The position numbers and the translations under genes are program-made. DNA of 64,000 bases, from positions 20,923,534-20,987,533 of the forward strand of contig OZ024895.1 in NCBI GenBank assembly GCA_964017195.1, in the 5' to 3' direction. Each line of letters opens with the position of its first letter. Position 1 is the stretch's first letter. The stretch comes from Siderastrea radians (taxonomy: Eukaryota; Cnidaria; Anthozoa; Scleractinia; Rhizangiidae). Shown here piece by piece: positions 31,591-44,794 of the stretch. The notes beneath the pieces were generated by a model that saw only the letters and a list, made by a program, of their open reading frames with translations, was not told where the DNA came from and made no database searches.

Positions 31591-32376
31591 GTGAGTTATT
31601 TAATACGTGGTCACACTTCTTCGTATCACACTGTAAAATGAAGAAACTCATATATTTCATGGGCGTGGCTTTAATTTAGGTTTTCCCTAAGGGGTACCAA
31701 GATAAACCTTTAACTAGCATTTTCAAAATTTATGGGTAAAAAGCCAGTAGTATTGAACTTGTTCCTTTGCAGCTACAATAGTTTAAGATGATCAGTGCTA
31801 AATCTTGTTAATTACCTTTTTTGTACTCTAAAATGTACTTCAATAGTTACGACTATGAAAAATTTTTTAAACCAAGACGTTAAGTGATGAGCACTCCAGT
31901 AATTTTTTTACAGGAATTCTCCTGGGTAATTTTGTGACAACCCTTATTAGAAACAAGTGATTGTCAACCCGATTTTCTCGTCTCAGTGCTGATTTTGATT
32001 TTAACTTATAAAAGGTGGTAGATAAAGACAAAATAGAATGAAATATGCAAGTAAGAATTAAAGAACACATAGATTAATATGTGGCTTTTCAATGTTTCCA
32101 AGAAACAATACATAATAAACAAAATACGTGTCATGGTGAACATTTGCTGGTTAAGAGTTTAGCATTTGCTTTCTGATCGTTTTTGAAAATTTTATAGTCT
32201 CTACATAGCTACATTAGTGAAGTGCGTCGTATGTAATTGAAATAGCGAACAGTAGTATTTGTATATTTTTGTATATAATTTTACTTCATCATATACAGCA
32301 ACAATTTTTGTAATCTCTCTATAGCACGTCTCCTAGGGAGAGCACCAAATAGAGATTTAGGACCGCAAGGATAATC

Positions 32377-32590
32377 TTTAGAGCGGTTTTCAAATGAGTG
32401 TTGAAAGTAATGTTGTGTTTGCTTTAGGTTACTTTCTGATTGGATAAAAAAGTTTGCACCACTTTCTCAACCACTTGTATTTGCTTCAATTTCTGATTGG
32501 TTTATTTTGCTCTTTGTTCCTGTTGTGATTGGTTAGAGTAATTACTTTGGTTTTGGTTTTACGACACTCATTTGAAAACCACTCTATAGT
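32377..32590. mobile_element. MITE downstream of LRAT gene (copy A)
   Basis: AGAGCGGTTTTCAAATGAGT at left is mirrored by ACTCATTTGAAAACCACTCT at right, with repeated TTTCTGATTGG blocks inside. The copy B counterpart is at 45581-45794. Confidence 0.65.
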
Positions 32591-34250
32591 ATTATCTTAT
32601 GTGAAAACCCTCACAAACAATTGTGTAATGGTTTGTAAGGAATATCTTAAGGTTAGCAGTATCACAAAGGAAAGTAAACAATGTGTATATTTTAGAGAGG
32701 ATTTACTTTACCAGTGAAACAATATCTAAAAATAAAAATGATTAGTGTGTAACAGTCAAAAGTTAACAGAAGAAAACAATGGAATTAGTATGTAACAGTG
32801 CCTAATCATGCCTAATAGTTAAGTAACTATTTCACAGGTTAAGTAAAACCTTTCTAGCTGCAATAAACACACATTCACTTTACCCATGGCATTTTGTTGT
32901 CCTTGTAGCTAAAATTGGTGAATCATGGTGATACACTGTACGTTAAAGAGACTGGTGGCCAATTTCAATTGAAAATCTTGAAATATGTAAGCAATTTCCT
33001 TTCTGAGGGACCATGCCTTTTAAATCAGCAATATTTGTCATTTTGATGACTTTCTTTAACATCACAAATGAATCCCTATAATTGTCCTTGAAAATGATTG
33101 TATAACTATCTTTTCTTTAATTACAATGTACATTGTAACCCTTTAAAACCCTGTATCAACACATGTATTCTCCTCAGTGAGTTCCTCTTATCTTTTGTGA
33201 TCTGCACTTCCTTTAAAAAAGTAACAGGCCATATCTAAAGCACTCATTCAGAAAGTAAAAAAGGGAAAAAAACATGCACCAACAACAGCAGCTGCACTAT
33301 TTTAATTCTCATCGCTTCCGAACTAAACTTTATTATGATAATTATTCCCAAAAGTATTTCAGACATGGACTTAGCTAATGAAAAAAATAAAAAGCAAAGA
33401 GAGCCAATGAAAAAATGGCATTTCTCTGTAGATTATGGATAGCCTAAAAAATAAATGATCAGTTTTGTGCTCCATGCAATCTCTTGCTTTTGTCCTTAAA
33501 AGGACATGATGAGACAGAAATTTCCATTCTAATGATGAACGCAATATCCACAGTTGACCCAAAGTAATCAAGAAGCTCAAATCTGGATCGAGATTTCTAC
33601 TACACAAAGCCTCTGTCTAATACATAATTATATTCTGAAGCTACAACCTATTGAAAAACCACAGTTCTTTCATAACTTCATAACTTAATTCAATCGAGTC
33701 TCTTGTAAAAAATGCTATTTTGAATTGCTTAATCCAGTATGACATTATTTTTATCAAAAAAAAAAAAAAAGTAGACTGAACTTAATTTAAAACTTGTCAG
33801 CTTCTCCCATAATTTTTCAATCCCATTGTCTAATGAATATTATTATTTGATAAACCATATGTACTTTATGAATAAAGTACCATGTGTACGTACTTTATGA
33901 AATTTGCACTGTATAAGCTATATATCCTATGAACCTAAGGAATGAAGCGTTTGTTCCTGATGGCACCAGTAGGAACAGAGGTAAATGTGTTAAAGGGTGT
34001 GAATCTACAAAAGCTAGGGCACTTGGGAGGGGCGAAGCGTGGATGCTCGCGCTCACATTTTTGCAAAAATCAAATTGGCTTTCTGCAAGGACATAGCGCC
34101 CCATCGATGTCTATCGACGAAAAGTCAGCAGCGATTGAGTCAGTAAGATTCGCAAATTCTCAATAGGTCTCAGTAGATGTCTAATACCACTCGAAACAAG
34201 TAGGATAATTTTGTAGGATCTCTAATATCTGGGATCATTTATGTCTCCAG

Positions 34251-35336
34251 GGAACATGGAAGATGAAGAATTCTCGCCTCAGCAAAAGGACTCCGCGAAC
34301 TTCTGCTTGAATGCTTGGAGCTCGTCGACGAACAAGAAATACTGGATTTCCTGAAATCCTCCATCGATTTCAGAATTCAGTACTGTCACTGGACTGGCGA
34401 TTTCTCTGGTACAAGGAGACCAGTCTCCAAAATAGAAGCAAGAACCACGCAAATTCCGACTCCAGGACCACAAAGACCTACTACAGAACCATCCGCCCCT
34501 ACCCCGGGTAGAACACCAGGCAAAACAGGCGATCGCGGCTCTAGCACTTCAGCCCCACTAACCGCTCCCGAGGCTTCAGAACCAGCCACTAGAGAAAGAG
34601 CCGCAGAAGGAGAGAATCCCACCATACAAACCGCGGATTTTCCAGCAGATGACATGGCTGATGCGCTGTCATCAATCTATCGGGGGAAAAATCGGGCACG
34701 GGTCGTCGGAAACGGTCCTGCAGAAAAAATTGCAGAGCGGGTGTCGAGCAAGCGTGATGATATACCCGATGCTATTCAAACGTTCACCCTTGAAGACACC
34801 CTGTCCTCGATTTCCCAGCAGAATGAGATGTTGGCTTCTTCGCGGGACAGTTCTCCTCACCAAGAAGTCACCCTTGAAGATACCCTGTCTGCGATTTCCC
34901 GGCAGGATGAGATGTCGGATTCTTCGCGAGACAATTCTCCTCAAGCTTTGGTCGTCAGGAAAGATCCCCCGGCAAATAGCGCCAATCAGCTGTCGAAGAA
35001 GCTTGGTCTTCCCGCCCTATCCTATTTAAGTTCGAAGGAGTTGCTTTCCGACAAAGGTTGTCCGAACCCTTGGCTAGCGAGCCCGACGACCCAAGCATTG
35101 CAGAGGGGCCCGAAAGAGGCAGCGACCAGCCTATCGTTGGAGCTTCGGAAGAAGTCGGAAAAGCAGTTTTACAAGAAGGAGGTTCGCAGATGATGGAGGC
35201 AAACAGTAACGAGGGCGAGTTTTCCAGCGTGATGAGGATCGACTACAGCGAACTGGAAGACGAGCAAGAGGAGCCTGGGGTTGTCGGAGTAGACCTGGGT
35301 CTGATCGTTGAGCCGAACGAGGAACTGTCGTTATAA
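34251..35336 (+). pseudogene. Gene 1 exon 3, copy B (frameshifted)
   Basis: Retains the TCTCCAG acceptor, but a 4-bp deletion near 34288 (versus copy A) gives a stop at 34352 after 33 codons. A 1-bp deletion near 35056 breaks the frame again, and a 6-bp deletion lies near 35176. No copies of exons 1 or 2 exist upstream. The remaining long frames are leftovers of coding sequence. Sequence identity is a mosaic: its start matches C, its end and flank match A. Confidence 0.8.
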
Positions 35337-35957
35337 TTATGATAATTGATGAGATTCTTTCACTGTATGCCGGAAATTATACATTTTGATTGAAGTAATT
35401 ATTTCAAAAGAAGATATAGAGTAATGCAACCAATGCATGGAAAATAATATATTTATAAATTTTTGATTAAAATACGGATTAATAGGTTCAGCGAAAGCAG
35501 GGCTAAAAATTAACTTCATTGCTTGGTCGCCACTCGGGCCAGTATCCCTGAATTCTTAGAGGCCCAGGCCAAAATACAGTGGCCCTCAAATTTTTTCTGC
35601 TGACACAAAAGAAATTTAAACCATTTTTGCTCGAATAAACGCCTCACAGATGTTTCGTTCCTTGTTTTCTAGTAGGGTGTTCGACTGACACGCCAAAAGA
35701 AATTTGCTTGATCTTAACATTGTCTTGAAAGCTCACATTTGCCAGTGTACTGTTTACGTTTGCCAGTGAAATTGTTTAAATTGATATAATAATAAAAACT
35801 TTGTTCGGTATGTGTTGGGAATCATTCGTCTCGTTCTTCCTTACCCTGTAGGGCAGAACCTATAGGTTCTGACTTGGTCCATAAACTCCCAAAGAAAAAC
35901 CGGACCATTTTTTCCTAATACGGACAAAACGATCTTCTCAACGCCTATAAACTACAG

Positions 35958-35995
<38 letters not shown>

Positions 35996-36122
35996 GCTAT
36001 TTCTATAATACTACGCTATTTCTATCGCTATCTAATAGCGCTTAACAAGTTGTTTAAAATTACCTATCTATATAAAAACGTCAATAAAAGATAAAAGATC
36101 GATAAAAGATCTTTACATAGTA

Positions 36123-36730
36123 TGATCAAATATAAAACACAAACAGCGGTAATAAACATTATAAACTTACGCATTTTTATATAAACTTGACGTTTCATAT
36201 GCTAGTCAACATACATTTTCAAAAGTGACCGTTACAATTTTGACGAATCTTTTATACAATGGTGATGAGGGGTCTGGAACCAAGATTAAGAACGCAATCT
36301 TAACAGTGAATCTATAAAAAGCTACAGCTAATTAATAAAGTATCAGCTTCTCACTGCTGACGTTGACATTAAAAGCTGGCTTCAGTTCTTGGATCAACAA
36401 TGTTTCTTTGATTTTGCAGTGGTAATCAGTTTTGCCCGATGCTAAAATGTCAAAATGATCCCACTTGATGTTGTGTCCGGTGGTTTTGACATGGTCTGCA
36501 ATGGCAGACGTGTGGTCATTTTTAACGAGGGCCTTGAAGCGTTCAATTTTTCTATCATGAAGTCGTCGTTTTGTTTTACTGATGTAGAAATCATTGCATA
36601 AAAGGTTTGTCAAAATTGTAACGGTCACTTTTGAAAATGTATGTTGACTAGCATACGAAACGTCAAGTTTATATAAAAATGCGTAAGATTATAATGTTTA
36701 TTACCGCTGTTTGTGTTTTATTTTTGATCA
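36123..36730 (-). mobile_element. Penelope-like remnant with inverted arms (copy B)
   Basis: Identical in structure to 22923-23530, offset 13,200 bp, with arms at 36123-36243 and 36609-36730. Confidence 0.75.
36332..36628 (-). pseudogene. PLE GIY-YIG fragment (copy B)
   Basis: The translation is identical to the copy A fragment at 23132-23428, including the YIS variant. Confidence 0.8.
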
Positions 36731-36797
36731 AGCTACGATGGCCCAGGAACAAAAGTCTACATAGTAAGCTTATATTAAGTAATTCTAAAAGAAAACA

Positions 36798-37050
36798 CTA
36801 AATTTTAAAAAAAACCTGACTAAAAGCTTTCCTAAAAAGATGTGTCTTTAGCTTGCGCTTAAACTCTGATATATTATCGCAAGCTCGAATGTCAGACGGT
36901 AAAGCATTCCACAGTTGTGGCGCGGCTACAGAGAATGATCGAAAACCGTAGTTGCGCAGATTATGCTTATAAACCTCCACCAACCGATGGCCATTCATAG
37001 AACGTAGGTTGCGTCTTGGGACATATCTCTCACGATTCTCAGTTTCTTTC
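36798..37050 (-). pseudogene. LINE ORF2 C-terminal fragment (copy B)
   Basis: Duplicate of 23598-23850 with an identical translated segment (SVAAPQLWNALPSDIR). Confidence 0.78.
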
Positions 37051-38416
37051 GAATGCTTTTGAATTCAGCTGAAAAGTAAGCCTATTATATCGAGCAGTGT
37101 TGAGTGATTTTGCCGATATTCATGTTTGAAGACGTACCACATCTCGTGTCAACAAAATCAAAATGGCGTCTACATATCGGAGCGATCTAAAAACTCGATC
37201 ACGAATGGTTTGAATTTTGCACTTTAGAACGAAACTTTCACTACAATTGAGGAACTAAGAGTTGAGGAAAGAAAGGAAAGAAAAGAAAGGTACTCCAAGG
37301 AAAAACATTTTATTTTATTGTTATTGTTATTCTTTTCGTACTTCTCAAATCGTAGATCAAACCTTAACTTTTAGTGGCCTTGGACAATTCTTAGTCGCCA
37401 CGGGCGACCGTGCGACCGCTAAGTTTTAACCCTGCGAAAGGAGTATTTGGTGCTTTTTTTCATTTATTGCGCTCGCTCACGTGTTCTTTTCGCTCGACTT
37501 GAGTGAGTCGCAACGCAATGTGTAGATAAAACTATGAGGCTGCAAAAAAAATTTCCGGGCTGTTCAGATACCATGCCCTCCAAAATTCAAAGCTCATCAG
37601 GGTGTGCGTTTCTCGAAAGCCCCGAAAAGTTTTCGGGCCCGATAAGTCATTTTGAAAAAAATATGAACCACTCGTAAAACAAAGAATGTTATTTAAATAT
37701 GTCTTTAAGATGAGAGACGTGTAACCTATACCAAAGTTGCATGCCCTTGTTTTCAAGATACATTGTCATTTATCGTGCCCGAAATCGACTCGAAAAGTTT
37801 TGGGGTGCCTTTCGAGAAACGCACAAGTCTCCTACGCAGCCGTTTTTGGTGTCGTGACGACACTGAAAACGGCTGCTTAGGAGACCAGAAGCGCACCGGC
37901 CAGGATACATGTCTGAATGTAGACGTAAATGTAATTTGTTTACCCACGAGACACTTAGGAGCTCTGAAGACCTCGTTTGAAAGTGTTCGTGCGCCCGAAA
38001 GAAAGCTCTTGGAGCATCCCTAGACATTGGGTGTAGTGTTCTCGACATTAAGGTTTCAAAAGAATGAAATTTTTATTTGTGTTCAGTTCTGCAGATAAAA
38101 AGGAGGCCTTGTTTCAGTCTCTAGTTCATATTCCTTTTTGCTATATAGACAAGACTGTTTTAGTGGAAAATAGACCACGTGAATACCCGTGAAATAGACC
38201 AGGAAAAACAAAATAAAACTGTTGCTCGTTGAAAGTTAATAACGACTGAAACCTGACCGAAATTCAGCCTTCTGATCTAATAACAGAAATGCTTATTCAG
38301 CCTAAAACTTGCTGGAACGTCAAAAAGAATTATTATTCTAACGGCAATCAATTTAAAAGAAAAATCTGTAAGGGCAGTTTGGAAATATTTCTATTTATGT
38401 AATTTACGAACTTTTG

Positions 38417-39917
38417 ACTGATGATGATGATAATGATGATGATGATAAACTTTCTTAATGTGTCAAGGCCACATAGCCTGGGAAAATCCCATACTAATTT
38501 GGGGACACAATTAATAGATATTAAAAATATGTAGAAAGAAAATTTATAATACTTAGAGCTATATAAAATATTTATGATAGTCAGATGTTAAAAATATTTA
38601 TAAAGAGAATTTAAAATACTTAAAGCTATATAAAATAATGATGATGAGCAGATATTAAAAATATGTAAAAAGAGAATTAAAAATACTTAAAACTGTATAA
38701 AATAATTATGAGGAGCAGAGGGAACAGCCCTTGCAGCCATCATCTATGAGCAGACTAATATCGTATTTGCGTATCTGTTTCCTAAAAATATTTAAAGTTT
38801 TAGCTGATCTTATGTCTGGGAATAATTTTCCCCACAGTTTTGGTCCAAGATAACGCAAAGAATGTTTACCATATGTAACCGTATTGAAACTTGGTGTGGA
38901 AAAGTCTGACTGTCTTAAAGAGTAAGAGGAATTATGATTATTAAAAATATTACAAATATAAGTAGGACATAGTCTGTTCCTCACTCTGTACATTAAGATG
39001 CAAATATCCTGCAAACGCCTGTTCATAAGTGTTGGTAACTCAGCTCTTTTGAGTAATTGTGAATAGCTTGAAGTCTTGTCTCTATAAACCGCCCTCAATC
39101 CTCTTTCTTGCAGCCTTTCTAGTTTTCGCGCGTCACTAGATCTACAAAAGTGCCAAACTAAATGACAGTACGTAAGGTACGGTAAGATTGCTGATTTAAA
39201 TAGAACTAGCTTAGCCTTTGTTGGAATTAAGTTTCTGAGTCTCATGATAACGCCGATCCTTTGACTTGCCTTCTTACAGATTGAGCTTATATGATCTGTG
39301 AAGTTAAGTTTGGAGTCAATTGCAACACCCAGGAGATTGAGACTTTCTACTGATTTGATTTCCTCATTGTTCACACAAATTGCATGTGCCGCGCTGTTAT
39401 CCTGACTGTAGCCAATGTTCATAGTTTGATATTTTTTGAGGTTTCCAGCAAGAAGATTGTGATCATACCATTTAGTAGCAGTGCGCGCACTGTCCCTTAG
39501 CTTGGATGTTACACTGGATTGGTTACAACCTGTATGGTAGATTTGATGATCGTCTGCGTACATCGATAAGTTTGTCGTTACACAGTATGACAGGTCGTTC
39601 TGGAAGATGTTCCATAGCAACGGGCCTAGGGCAGAGCCCTGGGGGCAACCACGGCTGACGGTCCTCTGTGAGCTAACGTGATTCCCTAATTTCACGCGGT
39701 ACTTCCGCTTAGACAAATAGCTGTTTAGAAGTTGTACTGTGCTGTCCTGGAAACCATATGCTTTGAGCTTGCTCAGAAGCAATGGCGGATGTAGCGAGTC
39801 AAAAGCCTTTGACATGTCGGTCGATAGAATGCTCACAGCCAGTTTATTGTCTCTCGCCTTTCTCCATCCCTCCACTAAGTTAGTCAGAGTTGTTTCACAA
39901 CTGTGTACTAACTAATT
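38417..39917 (-). mobile_element. 5'-truncated non-LTR retrotransposon (copy B)
   Basis: Same insertion as in copy A, with identical truncation point and tail, so it was duplicated with the unit rather than inserted twice. One substitution changes the AATAAAG of the 3'UTR to AAGAAAG here. Confidence 0.85.
38706..39905 (-). pseudogene. LINE reverse transcriptase fragment (copy B)
   Basis: The translation is identical to copy A over 389 residues, including the GCPQGSALGPLLW and YADD motifs. Confidence 0.88.
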
Positions 39918-41460
39918 TGTGCTGCGTGCATGTTAGCAGTTTTTAAATGTAAATATCTTAAAATTGCAGCCACCTAGGAAGCTCAATGTACATATTTAAG
40001 AATGTTTTGCTATCATGGAAGATCTTTCAACTGAAAAGAGAAAGTGTTAAGTCTTATCTTTCTTGAAACACGGGAGAAAATTGCAGGAATGACCAAAATC
40101 AGCCCGTAAAAATGAATCATGATTTCCTTGAAAACGGTCTTACAGATTTCTCTCTCTAACTGTGCTTACACGTTGTGTAGGTTGCGTATGTAGTTCAAAT
40201 AGTTCAAGTTTCGTCATAAAGTGTCTGACTAGTTTTCGAGTTATTCGACATTATTTAAAATGAGGGGCTGTTAGGAGCCCATTACCATTGCTATGGTGAC
40301 AGCTGTTGCTAGGAAACCAATGAAAAAATAAACTTTGGTCATATGTTGAAAAGGTGGTGTAGTATCAAGGAAATCGAAGTTTATCTTCTATGCGAAATTT
40401 TGAGTTCAAAAGATACACTCCAAGGCAAAAAAAAAATGTTGCGAGCCTCCTTAATTGTGAAACACCTGTCTGCAATTTTTCATCTGAATACCTTCATTTC
40501 CTGTAGCTTGTTCCAGGCTCCGAGATAGTGGGGAAAGCGTGATTTTTGAGAAAACTAGTGCAAAAAACGCGTGGAGGCTGGGAAGAGACAACACTTCCCG
40601 CAACTTGGCTGTTCAAGGTGCGCAGAGATTGAATACCCTCCCCCCCTCCCCCCCCCCCGAGAAGACTGAACTGGAAATTTCAAATCCTGTTTTTCCATGT
40701 AATAGGAAAACAGAACTGGAAAATGGAAGTTCTATTTCCATTTACCGATGTTTTAGGAATTGAAAATGAGGAAAATGAAATTCAAATTCCGTTTACCAGT
40801 ATCGCAAGAAAATAGCGTGCGTAGTAGGCGAAAACGGGGAGGAACTAGTAGGGGGGGGGGAGCATATCTGTTTCATTTATGTTTTCGTTTTCATATCCGT
40901 CGCAAGCATTAAACAAATACACTGCAAAAAGGTTACTTTTGATTGTCTTGAATACTTTCCAAGGCAGTACTAACAGTGAAAATCATTTCCGTTCTGAGAA
41001 ATACAGACCACCCCCGCCATTTAATCAATTCATTTATTCGCTGAATTCTCATCAATGAACAACACAAGGGTCACCAGAGATCGATTTATTTACAGCATAT
41101 GGTGATAAAACACGGCCGGCGTTCGTTCATGTGTTCTGAAGAAAGGGAAAGCGGGAAACCATTGCAATGCCAAGGGAAAACCAAGAGTCAAGGACAATAG
41201 TCATCTGCATGGAAAATTCAAACTGAGGATCAGTAGTATTTTTTTCAAAAATGGACTGAGGAGCTATTGCCAATTTAAGTTAAAAACAAATTACGTGATG
41301 TTGTTTTGTGTCCTTGTGAGGCGTTCTATCTTGATTGGAGAGATTTAGAGCATAAGTGCTCTGAAGACTATAAAAAATTGTTTTTCTCAGTGTACAGAGC
41401 TGAAAAGACAAAGAAGCGCTTTCTGTCAAGCCCAGAAGTCAAGATACCCAAGGGTCAAGA

Positions 41461-41650
41461 TAAGGGAAAAAACCCGAATAACAAGAGGCTTTCAGCTCAC
41501 ATTTTCCACTAATTATTTTCGCCTTCGTAGCACCTGAGAAGATTATCATCGTGATAATCTATCATGTGTTCGTCTCAGGTCCTACGCAGGCGAAAATAAT
41601 TGGTGGAAAATGTGAGCTGAAAGCCTCTTATTATTCGGGTTTTTCCCTTA
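41461..41650. mobile_element. Foldback MITE upstream of LRAT gene (copy B)
   Basis: Duplicate of 28258-28447 within the tandem unit. Confidence 0.75.
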
Positions 41651-41772
41651 GCGTGCACAATGTCCCAGTATCGGGGAATATCCCGAAAATTAAACAAATA
41701 TCAAGAATATCAAGCCACTAAACTGTGAAGTGTGACCATTAAAGAAAAGATAGCTAAGGCAGACGCGTCAAA

Positions 41773-42120
41773 ATGCCGACTGCGATAGCTCCATCTCGAG
41801 AGGAATGGGAGAAATATGAAAAGCTCCCGATGGCAAAGCAGCAAGAAATTCTTAAGAGATACGAACATGAGTTTGTAAGAGTACCCATCACAGATTCAGA
41901 CAGCATTCGAAAAGGTGATCATCTTGTTGCCGAAGGGGGATTTTACGACCACCACATGCTTGTCACCGAGAAAAATGGTGATCAATTTACGATTGCTGAG
42001 TACACTGGTCCCTCCTGGAACATCAGCGCATCCATTCATTCTTCAGCGACCAAAGATATATTGGCCAAGGCGAAGATTATGACAAACAGCTATTCACTGC
42101 AATATCTTGTGAAACACAAG
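41773..42120 (+). CDS. LRAT gene exon 1 (copy B)
   Basis: Same 116 codons and GTACGT donor as 28570-28917. Confidence 0.8.
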
Positions 42121-44794
42121 GTACGTAGATTATCACAATGACTGAATTTGAAATAGGGGTTCCCTGACTTCCGGGTATGAGAGAAAGCGTAGTTGGTCTT
42201 TGTTTCTGTTCGATACGTAGGGTCAACAAATGTTCTAGAATCGCTCAAACCACGAAAGATCACCTTACAAGGACACGAAACAAGACTACGTATCTTGCTT
42301 TCAATTAAATTGGCGATTACACCATGTTTCATTGAAAATACTCCCCTCGAGTTGTCCATGCACACAATTACCAGTCTGTACTTGTCATGACGCTTGGTTC
42401 TCCTATACTATGGCAGTGTTTTTCTCTTTTCTTTTTCTGTAAGCCATGTCTGATATTTTGTCGATCGTTTGTTATTTGGTTTGTTTGTTTATTTAATCAT
42501 ATTAATTAATTAATTAATTAAGTGATAATTAACTAATTAATTAGTTAATTATTCATTTATTTATTTTTTGCTGTGTTGAGAACCCAGGGACTGCGCAGAG
42601 GGAGGGGCTGCCCCCCCCCCACTTTTAAGCTAAAAAAATAAATATATAAATAATATAATAAAATAAAATAAAATAACACAAAAATAAGAAATAGAGGCAA
42701 AGAATTGAAAAAAATCGTTACTTCGTAAGAGACAAAAGTTACTGGCAAACTAAACGCGCAGATGAGTTAACAAACGGACATTGTCATAAAGAATTAGATA
42801 TAAGTGCATGGCGTTAATTATCAAATAATTTTTCAGTTTTAACCTTGTGCTAGTTCAGGTTAATGTCTTTTAAATGGTTTCTTTCTGCAAGCGGACCTCT
42901 GAGGAAAACGTGTAATTTCCTAATTGGTAAATTTTCGATCTGAACTCATGACTGGGTTAAGTTTATAAGGCGATTCCCAAACAAATTGTTCGGTTAATTG
43001 TCGAGTCCAGTTGATAAAGGTACGATAATTACAGTCTCAACCTTGATCTTCTAACAATGAGCATGAAATTATTGTTTGTCTTTTTATTCGTCCTGGTTTT
43101 ATCTCAATCAGCGAAAAGTCCGTCTTTTTCTACCGAAGGTTTCAAGACTTTCAAGGATCGGTGAGCAGTCCTATCGCCAGTCAAACTTTAGGCGTCCATA
43201 CAACGGAGCCATTCCAACCTGCAGATTTCATTTGTCCAAAGAAGCTTTGTGGCAAACAGAAACGGGCATTTCGATCCAAGTGGCCATTCAATCCAAAATC
43301 AGGGCCATTAACTACCAAATAAACCTTCCCAGAACTTGCCGGAATGTACTGAAAATGTCCAGCGATGAGCAAAAAAGACAGTGGAGTCTAACCGTATATG
43401 TTTCATCAAAGTTATTGAATGTTTGCCATGTCTTGCCCGGCAAAGACTGGCCATGCGGTGACACCGGTGACGAATCAAACTTTATTCAGTTGCTAAAACT
43501 AAAAAAGAAAGGCCAGCCTCTTCTTTTAAAATGGTTGAGTTGACGGCAGGCAGGCAAAAATCGTTGGATTTCTGGGCTATTTATAGTGATTAAAGGTTGA
43601 ATAAGTCGAGGATATTTCAGTTTAGTGGTAGTTAATTTAATTAAAGACCTAATAGCAACAGCACTGAACATTAGAAAATAAAAATTTAGTTTGCTACTTG
43701 CATTGCCCGTCATTTTTGAGGAATTAAAATCAAAATTTTCAACCATGCCCCCACCTCATTTGGCTCACGCGTCCGTCTTTAGCCCCCCCCCCCCCCCCCC
43801 GACTCAAAAACTTGCTGAGCGGGCCCTGGAACCTATTTATGAGTGCCAGTTTTGTAAGCAAACTGTGAGTTTCTGCCACTTTTCAGAATTTTGGCCTCCA
43901 GTTAGGGGTATAACAGTCATAACTTTAAAGGGAACCTTAGGTCTTAGGTCTGGCCCAAATTCTCTTCAACCTGAAGAAGCACAATTCTAACAATTTGTTT
44001 TGTTTTGATTTAACCTTTCAACATGTTTGATTAAAAACTAAAAATTCTTGGTTCTTTTTTTCCAGATACGGAAGATCATCTGGCCAGATAAATTGAGGCG
44101 ATTTTCCGTGAAGGAGGTGATCGAGAGAGCATATTTCCGAATTGGAAAGAACGAGCGCTACTATGACGCCTTGAGAAACAACTGCGAGCATTTTGTCACT
44201 TGGTGCATCTGTGGCCTCAAAGTGAGCCTTCAAGTGAAGAGCTGGCCCATAGCGTTGTATTTCCTTATTGAAGGCTCGCTATATTCTTGTAGAGAAAAAA
44301 TCAAAGATGCAGGTATTCAGTCTCTACTTCTAATGATTGCCGCTAATGCTTCTGATGAATTAGCTGGCTTGATTTGCGAGAATTCGGAACTCATAGGATT
44401 CGGGCTAGCAATAGCAATTGAGGCTGGTATGGCCGTGTACAATATCTACAGAGCTGTTAACCATTGCGAGACATCGTCAGAGTTCTTTGTTGAGTTTTTC
44501 AATATCGTTGCCAAAGCAGCTTGTCGTCTCGGTGCTGGATTCGTGGGTTCTTCGGCCGGGGCAGCAGTAGGTGGCCCATTACTAAGCTTTATAGGAGGTG
44601 CTGTCGGGGCAGCAGCATGTGGCCCATTGCTAAGCTTTATAGGAGGTGCTATAGGGGCTAGCATTGGGAATTTGGTCGGTTTCATGATTGGGAGGGCTTA
44701 TGAAGATTTTGTTCACTGGATAAAGCAAAACATTAAACTCTGGCATTTTAGTGACTGGAGTTGCATCGCTGAATTCTGGAACTCTGGGAAGTAA
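41773..44794 (+). CDS. LRAT-domain protein with glycine-zipper C-terminus (copy B, two exons)
   Basis: Exons 41773-42120 and 44066-44794 encode a protein identical to the copy A LRAT protein (358 residues; His60, Cys156, glycine-zipper about 270-326). Splice sites and intron content, including the broken secreted-protein candidate, are conserved. If the duplication is real, two expressed copies with the same upstream MITE are expected. There is no sequence sign of divergence in function. Confidence 0.82.
43057..43543 (+). pseudogene. Small secreted protein candidate, frame broken (copy B)
   Basis: Identical arrangement to 29854-30340: a signal-peptide frame closed by TGA and a +1 frame with four cysteines. 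The shared break shows it predates the A/B duplication, or that both are one sequence assembled twice. Confidence 0.45.
44066..44794 (+). CDS. LRAT gene exon 2 (copy B)
   Basis: Same 242 codons plus stop as 30862-31590, preceded by the same TTTTTTTCCAG acceptor. Confidence 0.83.
   Translation: MRKIIWPDKLRRFSVKEVIERAYFRIGKNERYYDALRNNCEHFVTWCICGLKVSLQVKSWPIALYFLIEGSLYSCREKIKDAGIQSLLLMIAANASDELAGLICENSELIGFGLAIAIEAGMAVYNIYRAVNHCETSSEFFVEFFNIVAKAACRLGAGFVGSSAGAAVGGPLLSFIGGAVGAAACGPLLSFIGGAIGASIGNLVGFMIGRAYEDFVHWIKQNIKLWHFSDWSCIAEFWNSGK

Larger units (their letters stand above)
20676..33902. repeat. Tandem unit copy A (13.2 kb)
   Basis: The left edge is defined where homology with 33903 and 47106 begins (GCACTGTATAAGCTATATA). 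It contains gene 1 exon 3, the PLE and LINE fragments, the LRAT gene and flanking sequence. From about 22,060 to 33,900 it is nearly identical to 35,270-47,103. In the first 1.4 kb it is a few percent diverged from copies B and C. Confidence 0.9.
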
